Of a stretch of DNA of 45,979 bases, positions 1-6,791 are shown one piece after another (positions within the stretch are counted from its first letter, which is position 1; each line of letters starts with the position of its first letter). A program made the translations under genes and the position numbers. Under the pieces are notes generated by a model. That model saw nothing but the letters and a program-made list of their open reading frames with translations, did not search any database and was not told the DNA's origin. The stretch is taken from IMG/VR virus record IMGVR_UViG_3300042923_000305, positions 1 to 45,979 of that record. One strand, given 5' to 3'. This DNA comes from a virus.

Positions 1-127
1 AATCGCAGAACTGGAATACAAATACTCAAATTGCAAACTGTACGCGCACCTCATATCAAGCCATTTCCGCAAGCAGCAACGCTATCACGAGTCCATGGCT
101 GAACAAGAGTACGCCAACGAGTACGAG
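1..127. repeat. Terminal direct repeat, left copy
   Basis: Bases 1-127 are identical to 45853-45979. An exact repeat of 127 bases is the usual overlap left by a k=127 assembler when it closes a circle, so I read it as evidence of a circularly complete contig, not as a biological terminal repeat. It lies inside one open reading frame that continues correctly across the join. Confidence 0.95.
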
Positions 128-328
128 AGAATCCGCGACGATAAGGAAAGCAAACGTAGCGCAGCAGACGCGGCGGTCATATCACGCAGAGCCAAAGGTA
201 AGCAAATGCAGTTGGCTGGGAATCACGAAGCGGATTATCTACGTTGGAACGGTATAGCAACCAGCTATGAATCAATGATCAATAGTTTGAAAGATGCAAT
301 CAAGGCTATCGCAAAGGAAGGTGGTTGA
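2..328 (+). CDS. Unknown charged protein, C-terminal part of junction-spanning gene
   Basis: This is the 3' part of the gene that starts with ATG at 45716. Joined across the circle it gives about 154 residues. The product is soluble, rich in Glu, Lys, Arg and Tyr, and probably helical, with no motif I recognise. It follows the ERF annealing gene with an ATGA overlap (45716-45719) and precedes the Lar-like gene by one base, so it belongs to the early recombination operon. A role beside ERF is inferred from position only. Confidence 0.8.
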   Translation: MAELEYKYSNCKLYAHLISSHFRKQQRYHESMAEQEYANEYERIRDDKESKRSAADAAVISRRAKGKQMQLAGNHEADYLRWNGIATSYESMINSLKDAIKAIAKEGG

Positions 329-329
329 C

Positions 330-548
330 ATGGAACTCAAAACTTGTCCGTTCTGTGGAAGTAAGGCAGAGCGAAAAACAAACAGAAAAACTAGATTAGG
401 AGGATATTCCGCTGTCGTGGGTTGCAAAAATAAAAAATGCCCTGCTCAAATCGAACAGGCAACTATATACGGCACGGTTGAAATCGCTTATCAGTATGCC
501 GAAGAAGTATGGAACAAAAGGGTACCTATTGCGAATGAGGAGGTATAA
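330..548 (+). CDS. Lar-like zinc-finger protein (restriction alleviation family)
   Basis: A 72-aa protein. The N-terminus MELKTCPFCGSKAE is the hallmark of the Lar/restriction-alleviation family: a CPFCG knuckle near residues 6-10, a second cysteine pair (CKNKKC) about 30 residues later, and a conserved W-N near the C-terminus. The ATG at 330 is preferred because the CPFCG start is canonical and an AAGGAAGGTGG-type site lies just upstream. In enterobacterial phages Lar modulates type I restriction; many Bacillota homologues carry only the zinc ribbon, so the function here is uncertain. Confidence 0.7.
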   Translation: MELKTCPFCGSKAERKTNRKTRLGGYSAVVGCKNKKCPAQIEQATIYGTVEIAYQYAEEVWNKRVPIANEEV

Positions 549-550
549 GG

Positions 551-877
551 ATGGCTATACCCTACCCCAAAAGTAAGCAACTCGCCAGCGTGCGTACAAG
601 CCTCACACAGCGCCAGATGGGAGAGATAAGCACAAAGGTAGACAAGCAACTAAAAGCCCGTTCAGGCAACGTCTGTGAGCGCTGCAAGTGTGCTAAGGCG
701 GTACAACGCGCTCACCTTGTCCGGCGCTGGAAATTGACGCATAAAACAACGGTAAATGACTTAGCTCATCTCTGTGTACCCTGTCACCAATGGGCTGACC
801 AGAGCGGTAAAGTTGGAAGAGAGTGGCTAGATAAATTTCAGGAGAGGTTGATGGAAAATGACCGAGGAAATGAATAA
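551..877 (+). CDS. Small HNH endonuclease-like protein
   Basis: A 108-aa protein with HNH-type spacing: a CERC zinc knuckle at about residue 42, an AH pair about 12 residues on (first H of HNH), then N-D and LCVPCH at about residue 77, supplying the second cysteine pair and the last H. The N-terminal 35 residues are basic. It sits in the early operon, away from the terminase genes, so it is unlikely to be the packaging-associated HNH; a nicking or recombination-related role is possible. The 3' end overlaps the next gene by 20 bases. Confidence 0.65.
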   Translation: MAIPYPKSKQLASVRTSLTQRQMGEISTKVDKQLKARSGNVCERCKCAKAVQRAHLVRRWKLTHKTTVNDLAHLCVPCHQWADQSGKVGREWLDKFQERLMENDRGNE

Positions 878-1073
878 AAGGATTGCCGAATTGAAGGAAC
901 TCCATGTCAGATCAAAGCCGGAAATGCTTATATTCTTTAAAAATTTGGAACGTGCTCTCAACGAAAAGTCATTGTCAAAACTTACGCATATCGCAGTCGG
1001 CTTACCCGCTGTGCTCAAAGGTTACGACTGGGTAATTGATGAATTGTTTGCGGAAATTGAAAGGCTGTCTTGA
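858..1073 (+). CDS. Unknown small helical protein
   Basis: A 71-aa product starting ATG 858 after GGAGAGGTTGATGGAAA, overlapping the HNH-like gene. It looks mostly helical, with charged N- and C-terminal segments and a hydrophobic centre, and has no signal or clear membrane helix. No family recognised. Its neighbours are early accessory genes. Confidence 0.6.
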   Translation: MTEEMNKRIAELKELHVRSKPEMLIFFKNLERALNEKSLSKLTHIAVGLPAVLKGYDWVIDELFAEIERLS

Positions 1074-1145
1074 TCTGCCGAAGGCCATCGAACCGAACGA
1101 ATCCGCTTAACGAAGTGGAGGCCGTATAAGGGTTGAATCATTTAT

Positions 1146-1197
1146 CCCCCTTAATAGGGGGCCAAACAAAATTATCAAGTTTAGGCCCATAGGGGCC
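1146..1197 (+). other. Pair of short GC-rich hairpins in an intergenic gap
   Basis: CCCCC-TTAATA-GGGGG (1146-1161) and GGCCC-ATA-GGGGCC (1184-1197) follow each other in the 149-base gap before the YopX gene. Neither is followed by a T-tract, so neither is a standard intrinsic terminator. They may be RNA processing or stability elements; this is inference. Confidence 0.4.
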
Positions 1198-1222
1198 AAT
1201 ACAACCAATAGGAGGCGTACAG

Positions 1223-1681
1223 ATGGGCAGAGAGATTAAGTTTCGAGCATATGACAAGGAAACTGGAGAAATGAGTTATGACTTCCTTGACAAGCAATGG
1301 TTAAACGTGGCTATTAATTCGCCCTATGTTGAATTGATGCAATATACCGGACTAAAGGACAAAGAAGGCCGGGATATCTACGAAGGGGATATAGTTCAAA
1401 AAATCTTAAACGATTCCATGGATTCATCAGAAATTACAGATTTAAGACAATGGTCTGAAGAAAATAAAGTGTTGTTCCATATAGTCCACGGTGACGGATG
1501 GATGACATACTCATACCTTGGCCAGAAAGGTATCGTAAGCATGGAGGTTTTTAGATTTTGGTTAAAGGGCGAAGACTTTGGCTACGAAGGTGAACATTTG
1601 CAAGAACCAGATGATTATGTAGTCATCGGCAACATATACGAGCATCCCCACCTCCTGCAACCCAATAGAGAGGAGCAATAG
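1223..1681 (+). CDS. YopX family protein
   Basis: A 152-aa protein with the family's signature blocks: N-terminal REIKFRAYD, the central LMQYTGLKDKEGRDIYEGDIV block at about residues 46-66, and a C-terminal VIGNIYEHPHLL. YopX proteins are common in Gram-positive phages and resemble small beta-rich domains; no activity is established. The start ATG 1223 follows AATAGGAGGCGTACAG. A second, shorter YopX gene lies at 6154. Confidence 0.9.
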   Translation: MGREIKFRAYDKETGEMSYDFLDKQWLNVAINSPYVELMQYTGLKDKEGRDIYEGDIVQKILNDSMDSSEITDLRQWSEENKVLFHIVHGDGWMTYSYLGQKGIVSMEVFRFWLKGEDFGYEGEHLQEPDDYVVIGNIYEHPHLLQPNREEQ

Positions 1682-1687
1682 ATCGAT

Positions 1688-2002
1688 ATGACCAAATACG
1701 AAGATTGGGAATTGTGCGGCATCTATGTAATCGACCATTGTGAAGACTCGGAATCAGCGGAAGACAAGTCAACCGTGATGTGTATCGGGATTAACCCGGA
1801 AGAGGCACTTGCCGTCGTCGCTCCGTTTTATGCAGATGATTATGACAGCATGCCTGCGCTGCATGTGGAGGACGGCGTAGACACCTTTAACATGCTGATG
1901 GATTACGACAACATCACCCGAATCCCTTACATCGTTAAACGATCTGGTGCGCCGGTTAAATGGCAGATTGTGGCCCAGCCTATTTCGGGGGAGGAGCAAT
2001 AA
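1688..2002 (+). CDS. Unknown acidic protein
   Basis: A 104-aa, strongly acidic protein, probably alpha/beta, with several short beta-like segments. No motif recognised. It starts six bases after the YopX stop, behind a GAGGAGCAATAG-type site, so it is translated from the same message. The same GGAGCAATA leader recurs before the next gene. Confidence 0.65.
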   Translation: MTKYEDWELCGIYVIDHCEDSESAEDKSTVMCIGINPEEALAVVAPFYADDYDSMPALHVEDGVDTFNMLMDYDNITRIPYIVKRSGAPVKWQIVAQPISGEEQ

Positions 2003-2004
2003 CC

Positions 2005-2538
2005 ATGGAAGAAAAACGTGACCTTGCAGCAGACCTCAAGTTAATCACAATCATCCCACGCGCCCCACGCGCCCCCATAGACCCAACACATGACATTATA
2101 GCCCCACATGCCCTAAGACGGGCTATAGCGGCAGAGACGGCGTTGGCAGAGGCACAGGAAGCACGCCGCAAAACCATATCGGAGTTGCCGGAAGAATTGT
2201 TTAGCAAGGCGGCAGAACTTGATCAAATCAAAGCCGGGAATCATCCAGATTGGGCATTACGCAGCACTGAGGACTTGAGGGACATACACCTATTGGAATC
2301 TCAGTTAGCAGAGGCACAGCAGACCATAGCCCGGATGAGGACGGCGCTCTTGGAACTTCCGGTTAAAGCGGTTGAAATTGACAGTTTCGCCGATTGCGAT
2401 ACCATCAGCCCGTTTCCTATGGAAAATCCGACAGCGGATGAGCAACTGGAGTGGTTTGATGAATACTGTGCAGCCCAGGCGGAATATCTCGAAGGATTGG
2501 TAGCGGATATCCTGGAGGAAGGGAGTACCCAATCATGA
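2005..2538 (+). CDS. Mosaic helical protein A, shares a 92-base module with the gene at 8156
   Basis: A 177-aa product from ATG 2005 (GGGGAGGAGCAATAACC upstream). The middle (about residues 55-110) contains LPEELF, IKAGNHPDWALRSTEDLRD and LLESQLAEAQQTIARMR, repeated almost unchanged in the gene at 8156. The first 40 residues are Pro/Arg rich; the C-terminus is acidic and aromatic. The AEAQQTIA segment is a predicted coiled coil that also occurs in the gene at 9202. No function known; the pattern fits a rapidly recombining phage accessory family. Confidence 0.75.
   Translation: MEEKRDLAADLKLITIIPRAPRAPIDPTHDIIAPHALRRAIAAETALAEAQEARRKTISELPEELFSKAAELDQIKAGNHPDWALRSTEDLRDIHLLESQLAEAQQTIARMRTALLELPVKAVEIDSFADCDTISPFPMENPTADEQLEWFDEYCAAQAEYLEGLVADILEEGSTQS
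2230..2321 (+). repeat. 92-bp dispersed direct repeat, copy 1
   Basis: This segment matches 8393-8484 with five mismatches by eye (87/92). All the differences are silent or conservative, so the copies are recent or under purifying selection. Both copies encode the same reading frame. Confidence 0.9.
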
Positions 2539-2945
2539 ACCCAAAGGACATGACAGATCAGCAGCTTAATCTTAAACTTGCCCGGATGTGCGGGTATGAA
2601 GAAATATCTGAGCAGGAAGATATGTGGGTACGAAAGCAGCGAAACGACTACAAAGGCAAAGGTGTCGTTGTGCTGTACGGTGACCACTACGTAATCCGCT
2701 CCGGCGGTGAGTGCAGGGATTGGTCGCCTTGCACTGACTATAACGCCGCACATGAGGTACAGGCCGTAGCTTTAAAAGCAGACTGGGTAGCCTATTTTAC
2801 GGCAGTCCAAGAGCTTATGTACGGCGAGGGTACCGATTTTGCGGAGCATTTCTATCGGATCATCGACATGCTGAACGCCAGGCCCCGGCATCTTTCCGAG
2901 GCGGCGTATATGACACTACAGGAGGTATCAACCCATGAAACGTAA
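2535..2945 (+). CDS. Phage ABA-sandwich domain protein
   Basis: A 136-aa protein. The N-terminal half fits the small phage ABA-sandwich domain: MTDQQLNLKLARMCGYE at the start and WSPCTDYNAAHEV at about residues 64-76. The C-terminal half is helical and may be a second domain. Function unknown. It overlaps the preceding gene (ATGA at 2535) and is the last substantial gene before the convergent repressor-like gene at 3008. Confidence 0.7.
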   Translation: MNPKDMTDQQLNLKLARMCGYEEISEQEDMWVRKQRNDYKGKGVVVLYGDHYVIRSGGECRDWSPCTDYNAAHEVQAVALKADWVAYFTAVQELMYGEGTDFAEHFYRIIDMLNARPRHLSEAAYMTLQEVSTHET

Positions 2946-2988
2946 ACGCCCATGGAAACGCTGGCTAGGCCGCAAAAAGTTGGCATAG
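2935..2988 (+). CDS. Possible 17-aa Arg/Lys/Trp-rich peptide
   Basis: ATG 2935 follows a perfect AGGAGG at nine-base spacing and opens 17 codons (MKRKRPWKRWLGRKKLA). Nine residues are Lys or Arg and two are Trp. It overlaps the end of the previous gene. The strong ribosome binding site is the only argument for translation; it may instead be a remnant. Confidence 0.35.
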   Translation: MKRKRPWKRWLGRKKLA

Positions 2989-2995
2989 GAAAGTT

Positions 2996-3016
2996 GGGGA
3001 ATGGTGGTCATTCCCC
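2996..3016. terminator. Hairpin between convergent genes
   Basis: GGGGAATG-GTGGT-CATTCCCC forms an 8-bp perfect stem between the rightward operon end and the leftward Xre gene, whose stop codon lies within it. The downstream run is only partly T-rich (TTCTTCC), so it is a moderate terminator at best. Confidence 0.55.
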
Positions 3017-3217
3017 TTCTTCCCAAACTAATATGTCTCCCGGCTGGCATTGGAAGTATCGGCAGAGTTTATCCAGCGTCTTGTAATCAATGCCCTTTCC
3101 ATCGTCATCATACAAATTGGTTAGAGACAAACGGCTAATTCCTGTTTGTTCTGACAACTGCCGGATACTTCTAATTTTCTTTTCACCCATTAAAACGTTT
3201 AAACGGGACTTAATCAT
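3008..3217 (-). CDS. Small Xre-family (Cro/CI-type) DNA-binding regulator
   Basis: A 69-aa single-domain helix-turn-helix protein. IRQLSEQTGISRLSLTNLY gives the two HTH helices, followed by a typical YKTLDKLCRYFQCQPGDILVW tail. Several ATGs lie in tandem; ATG 3217 has the best spacing from AAAAAGGTGATC. It is divergent from the ribbon-helix-helix gene and the replication operon, with facing promoters in 3218-3363, so it probably controls replication-gene expression. It is separate from the main immunity repressor at 40908. Confidence 0.85.
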   Translation of the reverse strand: MIKSRLNVLMGEKKIRSIRQLSEQTGISRLSLTNLYDDDGKGIDYKTLDKLCRYFQCQPGDILVWEEGE

Positions 3218-3247
3218 CATGATCACCTTTTTATCTTATTACTTATT

Positions 3248-3275
3248 ACTATAAAGTATGCCCGGCTTATTGTAA
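3248..3275 (-). promoter_or_regulatory. Leftward promoter for the Xre gene
   Basis: On the minus strand: TTACAA (-35, 3270-3275), 16-bp spacer, TATAGT (-10, 3248-3253), about 30 bases upstream of the Xre start. Confidence 0.55.
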
Positions 3276-3304
3276 TTATATATAGCTAAATTGCATTATA
3301 TACA

Positions 3305-3333
3305 TTGCCAAATGGTATCTAGTAAGTTACAAT
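3305..3333 (+). promoter_or_regulatory. Rightward promoter for the replication operon
   Basis: TTGCCA (3305-3310), an exact 17-bp spacer and TACAAT (3328-3333), the best promoter in the gap and correctly placed for the gene at 3364. Confidence 0.7.
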
Positions 3334-3340
3334 TAACTTA
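3323..3340. promoter_or_regulatory. Operator-like inverted repeat over the -10
   Basis: TAAGTTA-CAAT-TAACTTA is a perfect 7-bp inverted repeat centred on the -10 region of the rightward promoter. A protein bound here would block the promoter. Likely ligands are the adjacent Xre or ribbon-helix-helix protein. Confidence 0.5.
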
Positions 3341-3363
3341 GCGAATTTAAGGAGGAACAGAAC

Positions 3364-3522
3364 ATGAGCGACGATGTTGCACAAGTCAAAACGTTTCCTT
3401 TGCGCTTGCAACCTACATTCAGCGAAACCGTTTCAAAGGCGGCGAAACTGACTCCCTATACAAAGCACGATTGGGTGGTTCAGGCGATCAAGGAAAAGCT
3501 CGAACGCGATCAAGCGATGTAA
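3364..3522 (+). CDS. Arc/ribbon-helix-helix-like DNA-binding protein
   Basis: A 52-aa protein behind AAGGAGGAACAGAAC. A short beta strand (VKTFPLRLQ) is followed by two helices (FSETVSKAAKL and KHDWVVQAIKEKLERDQ), the ribbon-helix-helix order. Such proteins bind as dimers through the paired strands. As first gene of the replication operon, next to a palindrome over its promoter, it is a candidate autorepressor. A second such gene lies at 29356. Confidence 0.65.
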   Translation: MSDDVAQVKTFPLRLQPTFSETVSKAAKLTPYTKHDWVVQAIKEKLERDQAM

Positions 3523-3534
3523 GGGGCTGATTAA

Positions 3535-4389
3535 ATGGGTGGTGCCTTCCTTACAAGCAGAGAACTATTTGATAATCCCATATGGAAAAACGTTGTTGAC
3601 TTCCGACTATTTTTCCTCATTTATGGACAAGCAGTATTTTTAGAAGAAGGATATCAACAAGCAGAAAACTTGTTTTTGAATCGTGGCGAATGGTGCAGAT
3701 CAATACGGAATTTGCAAAACGATTTGGAATATATTGAGAATCGCCAGATAAAAAGATACTCACTTTCTGTGCTGAGCCGTTGCATTAAGAGGTTAGAACA
3801 GTCGCAGAGGATATGCACGAGATCGCATGAACTTGGAACAGTGTTTACAGTGGTAAATTATGAGCAATATCAAGCATTTTCAAGCTACAAAAAAGATAAC
3901 TTGGAACGGAACTTGGAACAGTCGGGGAACAGTGGAGGAACAGTGGAGGAACAGTCGGGGAACAATAATAATAAGGGTATTAAGGGAAATAAGGATAAGA
4001 AGGATAAAGAACTAAAACCTATTGTCATTCTGAGCGAGTCAGATTCCGCGTTTGAACAGTTTTACAACGCTTATCCTAAAGGATCGGGAAGTGTGAGAAA
4101 AAAATCATTGGAGAGTTGGAAGAAGGTTTGGAAGGGCGAGGATGATATGGCCGATATTTTGGATGGGATACAAAAGTATGTAGACCATCAAAACTCATTG
4201 GGACTTAACATTTGCTCGGCACAAGTATTCCTAAACCAAGAACGTTGGAAAGATGATTGGACAACCAAAGGAGGGGCTAACCGTGAAAAAGAGAGGGGAG
4301 GGAATAGATTTCAATCTGGCGCTGGAGCAAATCCGAAAAAAAGCGGCGATGTACCAGCAGAGTGGGAAAGCCTCATCATCGGGATATAA
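3535..4389 (+). CDS. Replication initiator / replisome organiser (DnaD-like role)
   Basis: A 284-aa protein. The N-terminal ~120 residues (ISRELFDNP-like start, IWKNVVDFRLFFLIYGQAVF, SVLSRCIKRLEQ) look like the winged-helix domain of Bacillota phage initiators. A low-complexity Asn/Gly/Lys linker (about residues 125-160) follows, then a helical C-terminal domain (FEQFYNAYPKG, SWKKVWKG) of the kind seen in phage DnaD/DnaB-like loaders. The DnaC-like ATPase gene comes next and overlaps. The linker region encodes five 11-bp direct repeats that probably form the origin. Confidence 0.75.
   Translation: MGGAFLTSRELFDNPIWKNVVDFRLFFLIYGQAVFLEEGYQQAENLFLNRGEWCRSIRNLQNDLEYIENRQIKRYSLSVLSRCIKRLEQSQRICTRSHELGTVFTVVNYEQYQAFSSYKKDNLERNLEQSGNSGGTVEEQSGNNNNKGIKGNKDKKDKELKPIVILSESDSAFEQFYNAYPKGSGSVRKKSLESWKKVWKGEDDMADILDGIQKYVDHQNSLGLNICSAQVFLNQERWKDDWTTKGGANREKERGGNRFQSGAGANPKKSGDVPAEWESLIIGI
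3903..4016. other. Putative replication origin: 11-bp iterons plus AT-rich tract
   Basis: GGAACA recurs at 3915, 3926, 3937, 3948 and 3959, exactly 11 bp apart (consensus GGAACAGTSGR), with extra GGAAC at 3903 and 3908. An A-rich purine tract follows (3964-4016). The period of 11 is not a multiple of three, so the repeats are read in different frames; selection therefore acts on the DNA, not the protein. One helical turn per repeat would place bound initiators on one face. Origins inside initiator genes are known in Gram-positive phages. Confidence 0.7.
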
Positions 4390-5176
4390 ATGCGAGAAGT
4401 GCAAGGACACCGAAACCATCCACACGATGGAATGGGTGACGGAAGAAGGTTACCTCAACAGCAAAGGGGATCCGATGCTGTTTGAAAAAGCTGTGCTGAA
4501 ATTATGCGATTGCTACTATGCACGAATGTTTGACAAGTATAACGCTTCAGCCGGGATGAAAGAGGACGAGCGCGGACACACCTTTAAAAACGCGACGATT
4601 GACGATCATAACCGGAAGTTCTTTGAAATCGCCATTGACTTTGTGAAGAACATTGAAGCCCATCGGCAGTGGGGCACATGGCTATACATCTTCGGAGACG
4701 AAACGCGATTGAAGGAGAAAGAACAGCGCGCATACGGAACCGGAAAAACTTACTTGATGCAATGCATTGGTAATGCACTAACATACCGGAAGATTCCGGC
4801 ACTATACATCAAAGAGGAAAAGCTATTCCAAGACATAAAGGACACATACAACCAAGACAGTGACGATACAGAGTCCGAAGTCCTAAATCGCTATTACAAC
4901 GTGCCTATCCTGATGATTGACGATATGTTTACCGCATCTTACAAGGATTGGGCCGAAGGAAAGTTATTTAGCATCTTGGACAACCGTCTGAACAACAAGA
5001 AAATCACGATCATAACCAGCAACTACGCGCTTGATCGAATCAGCAGCAGGTTGCCTCTAAACGGAGGAAAGATTGCCAGCCGGATATTGGGCGAGTCGCA
5101 ACTGCTTGAAATGATCGGGCCGGATCGGAGGATGGCAAGGGCACGTGAAAACAATGATCGACGAAATGGATTTTGA
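4283..5176 (+). CDS. DnaC/DnaI-like helicase loader ATPase
   Basis: About 297 aa from GTG 4283, chosen because AAAGGAGG lies eight bases upstream; ATG 4253 in the same frame lacks a site. The N-terminus holds a cysteine cluster (CEKCKDTE about residue 35 and LCDCYYARMF about 73) as in DnaI. The AAA+ core has Walker A YGTGKTYL (about 151-157), Walker B ILMIDDMF and a sensor-1 TSNY. It should load the replicative helicase at the origin together with the initiator. No phage helicase gene is seen, so host DnaB/DnaC is probably recruited. Confidence 0.88.
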   Translation: MKKRGEGIDFNLALEQIRKKAAMYQQSGKASSSGYKCEKCKDTETIHTMEWVTEEGYLNSKGDPMLFEKAVLKLCDCYYARMFDKYNASAGMKEDERGHTFKNATIDDHNRKFFEIAIDFVKNIEAHRQWGTWLYIFGDETRLKEKEQRAYGTGKTYLMQCIGNALTYRKIPALYIKEEKLFQDIKDTYNQDSDDTESEVLNRYYNVPILMIDDMFTASYKDWAEGKLFSILDNRLNNKKITIITSNYALDRISSRLPLNGGKIASRILGESQLLEMIGPDRRMARARENNDRRNGF

Positions 5177-5279
5177 CGCTGAAGAAGCATGCAAAGCCAT
5201 GCGTGAAGAAATAGCTTGGGAGATGCGGCAAATGTGGCTGGATGATTACGAAGAAGAGTGGGAGCGTGAACCATCTTGA
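5154..5279 (+). CDS. Unknown very acidic 41-aa protein
   Basis: ATG 5154 opens 41 codons, overlapping the loader gene by 23 bases and the next gene by four. The product is dominated by Glu, Asp, Met and Trp. Tight overlap on both sides suggests translational coupling. Short acidic phage proteins often inhibit host factors, but nothing here shows that. Confidence 0.5.
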   Translation: MIDEMDFDAEEACKAMREEIAWEMRQMWLDDYEEEWEREPS

Positions 5280-5581
5280 AATGGATGAAAGTAGGAAAAG
5301 TTGAACCCGAAAAGAACAAAGAATACTTAGTTTGGGTAAACGAAGACCGCTTGGTTCACGAAGGCGAAGAAATTGAAGATGACATATGGGAAACGGGCTA
5401 CCACTGGGTTGCATTTTATGTTTTGGACTCAGACCAAACAAGCAGCCTTTGTGGGCAATGGGTATGGCAGGAGTGGTCGGAGAGAAGACACGTACCCAAC
5501 GTTACACACTTTGCTGAAATCACAAAGCCGGATGATTACGAGGATGAAAGGGAGTATGAACATGGAAATGGGCATTTTTAG
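5276..5581 (+). CDS. DUF551-like protein
   Basis: A 101-aa protein from TTG 5276 (TTGA overlap). The N-terminal W-M-K-V...P..NKEYLVWV and the C-terminal VTHFAEITKPDD follow the DUF551 layout, in which a beta-rich domain ends in a THW.PLP-like block. No activity is known for the family. The TTG start is supported by the stop overlap and a GGGAG site; ATG 5285 is an alternative. Confidence 0.55.
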   Translation: MKWMKVGKVEPEKNKEYLVWVNEDRLVHEGEEIEDDIWETGYHWVAFYVLDSDQTSSLCGQWVWQEWSERRHVPNVTHFAEITKPDDYEDEREYEHGNGHF

Positions 5582-5792
5582 AGAAAGTGGATGGAAAGCA
5601 GAAGTAGAAATACTCGAAGACAAGTCTAACGACAAAGAAGAACGTTACCTGCTGAAAGTAATGAAGACGATTCGCGAAAGTAACTACTTTGGATCTAGAT
5701 CAGACGGGGAAGTGTTTGAAGTAATGGCTTCTCGCAAATACAGGTATTTTGTAGATTGGCACTTGGAAAAAATTAAAATAAAGGGAGTATGA
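5562..5792 (+). CDS. Unknown small protein
   Basis: About 76 aa from ATG 5562 behind AAAGGGAG; an ATG six bases earlier is also in frame. Alternating charged and hydrophobic residues suggest a small beta-rich fold. It overlaps the previous gene by 20 bases. No family recognised. Confidence 0.6.
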   Translation: MEMGIFRESGWKAEVEILEDKSNDKEERYLLKVMKTIRESNYFGSRSDGEVFEVMASRKYRYFVDWHLEKIKIKGV

Positions 5793-5794
5793 CC

Positions 5795-6151
5795 ATGGCA
5801 ATGACGAAAAAAGAACAAGCTGCAATGGATGAATTGTGCAAGCAGTTGGCTTTGGCTAAAGCATTAAGATTTACGGACCATGTAGATAAAGACGTTTTCC
5901 CGCCAGAAGAATTTATGAAACTATCTACGGGTTGGGTTTACAACGCTCATACATTGGAAGTATCCGTTGCTTGTAGTAGTGCTGTATCTCATGGTATCGG
6001 TATAACCGATCGCACAACAACGCAGCGTCCAATACGCATGTACTCTACCAAGATTTTAGCATTGCAAGCGTTGCGAAACGAGCTTGAGCAAATGTATGCT
6101 ACTAAACTTGCTTATGTGGATAAATGCATTGCATCCGAAAGGGGAGTATGA
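5795..6151 (+). CDS. Unknown 118-aa protein
   Basis: Starts at ATG 5795 in the context GGGAGTATGACCATG, identical to the context of the next gene; an in-frame ATG six bases upstream is possible. The N- and C-termini are helical and the centre is beta-like (GWVYNAHTLEVSVACSS). No family recognised. Confidence 0.65.
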   Translation: MAMTKKEQAAMDELCKQLALAKALRFTDHVDKDVFPPEEFMKLSTGWVYNAHTLEVSVACSSAVSHGIGITDRTTTQRPIRMYSTKILALQALRNELEQMYATKLAYVDKCIASERGV

Positions 6152-6153
6152 CC

Positions 6154-6534
6154 ATGCGTGAACTTAAATTTAGGGCTTGGGATAAACAGGACAAGAGGAT
6201 GATCGTCGATCAGCAAGATTTTATTCCGTTACTGGTAACAAACAAAGGTGTATTCCGACTTAACCCGCATCATCAGGAGCCGTTGTGGGTGTTGGTTGAA
6301 GGGGATAGGTTTGAGATCATGCAGCATCTGGGCATGTGCGACAGAACACACAAAGATTTATACATGGGCGATGTTATAAAAAGTGAATGTTATGAAACTA
6401 TTGGCAAAAAGTACGTAATCGACGACATGGCTAGTTTTAATTATTTAGCTGTTGATCTGGCATTGCACATGGACGACTTTGAAATTATCGGAAACATCCA
6501 TGAAAACCCTGAACTACTGGAGGAAACCAGATGA
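6154..6534 (+). CDS. YopX family protein (second copy)
   Basis: A 126-aa protein opening MRELKFRAWDKQDKRMI, with IMQHLGMCDRTHKDLYMGDV in the middle and IIGNIHENPELL at the end, the same three blocks as the YopX gene at 1223 but clearly diverged. ATG 6154 follows GGGGAGTATGACC. Two YopX genes in one phage are common. Confidence 0.9.
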   Translation: MRELKFRAWDKQDKRMIVDQQDFIPLLVTNKGVFRLNPHHQEPLWVLVEGDRFEIMQHLGMCDRTHKDLYMGDVIKSECYETIGKKYVIDDMASFNYLAVDLALHMDDFEIIGNIHENPELLEETR

Positions 6535-6791
6535 AATACAAAGATGATCTTAAAGCTTGGTCCGAGATTTTGCAGAAAACAGAAAAAGTAAACGAGATGC
6601 AGCCCGTAACCGCCTTGACAATCAACCTGACAACAAAAGAGTTTCGTAAAATTTTGGAAACTTTCGACCAACTTTTAGAGGAACGCCAGTTGCTGGCAGA
6701 GGCGCTATCTTGGATATATGCAAATACAGACGAGGATGGAGCATATAAAACGTCCAGAGAGACGCTAGGAAAGATAGGTGAGATCTCATGA
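6531..6791 (+). CDS. Unknown helical protein
   Basis: An 86-aa protein overlapping the YopX stop (ATGA at 6531). Mostly helical and charged; the C-terminal segment LLAEALSWIYANTDEDG loosely resembles the ...ALEFYA.EENY tail of the mosaic accessory proteins at 7355, 8156 and 9202. Confidence 0.6.
   Translation: MKYKDDLKAWSEILQKTEKVNEMQPVTALTINLTTKEFRKILETFDQLLEERQLLAEALSWIYANTDEDGAYKTSRETLGKIGEIS

Noticed and set aside
1-127. True short direct terminal repeat (T7-like)
   Set aside because: 127 is a standard assembler k-mer size and the repeat interrupts a gene of the early operon in frame. Assembly overlap is the simpler explanation; coverage data could overturn this.
1146-1161. Intrinsic terminator before the first YopX gene
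   Set aside because: The stem has no T-tract on either strand, so it is listed only as a hairpin.
3915-3969. CRISPR-like array
   Set aside because: The repeats are 11 bp, contiguous and inside a coding gene; there are no spacers. No CRISPR array was seen anywhere in the window.
5373-5561. N-terminal extension of the gene at 5562
   Set aside because: The extension overlaps the DUF551-like gene throughout and has no ribosome site, whereas 5562 has one.
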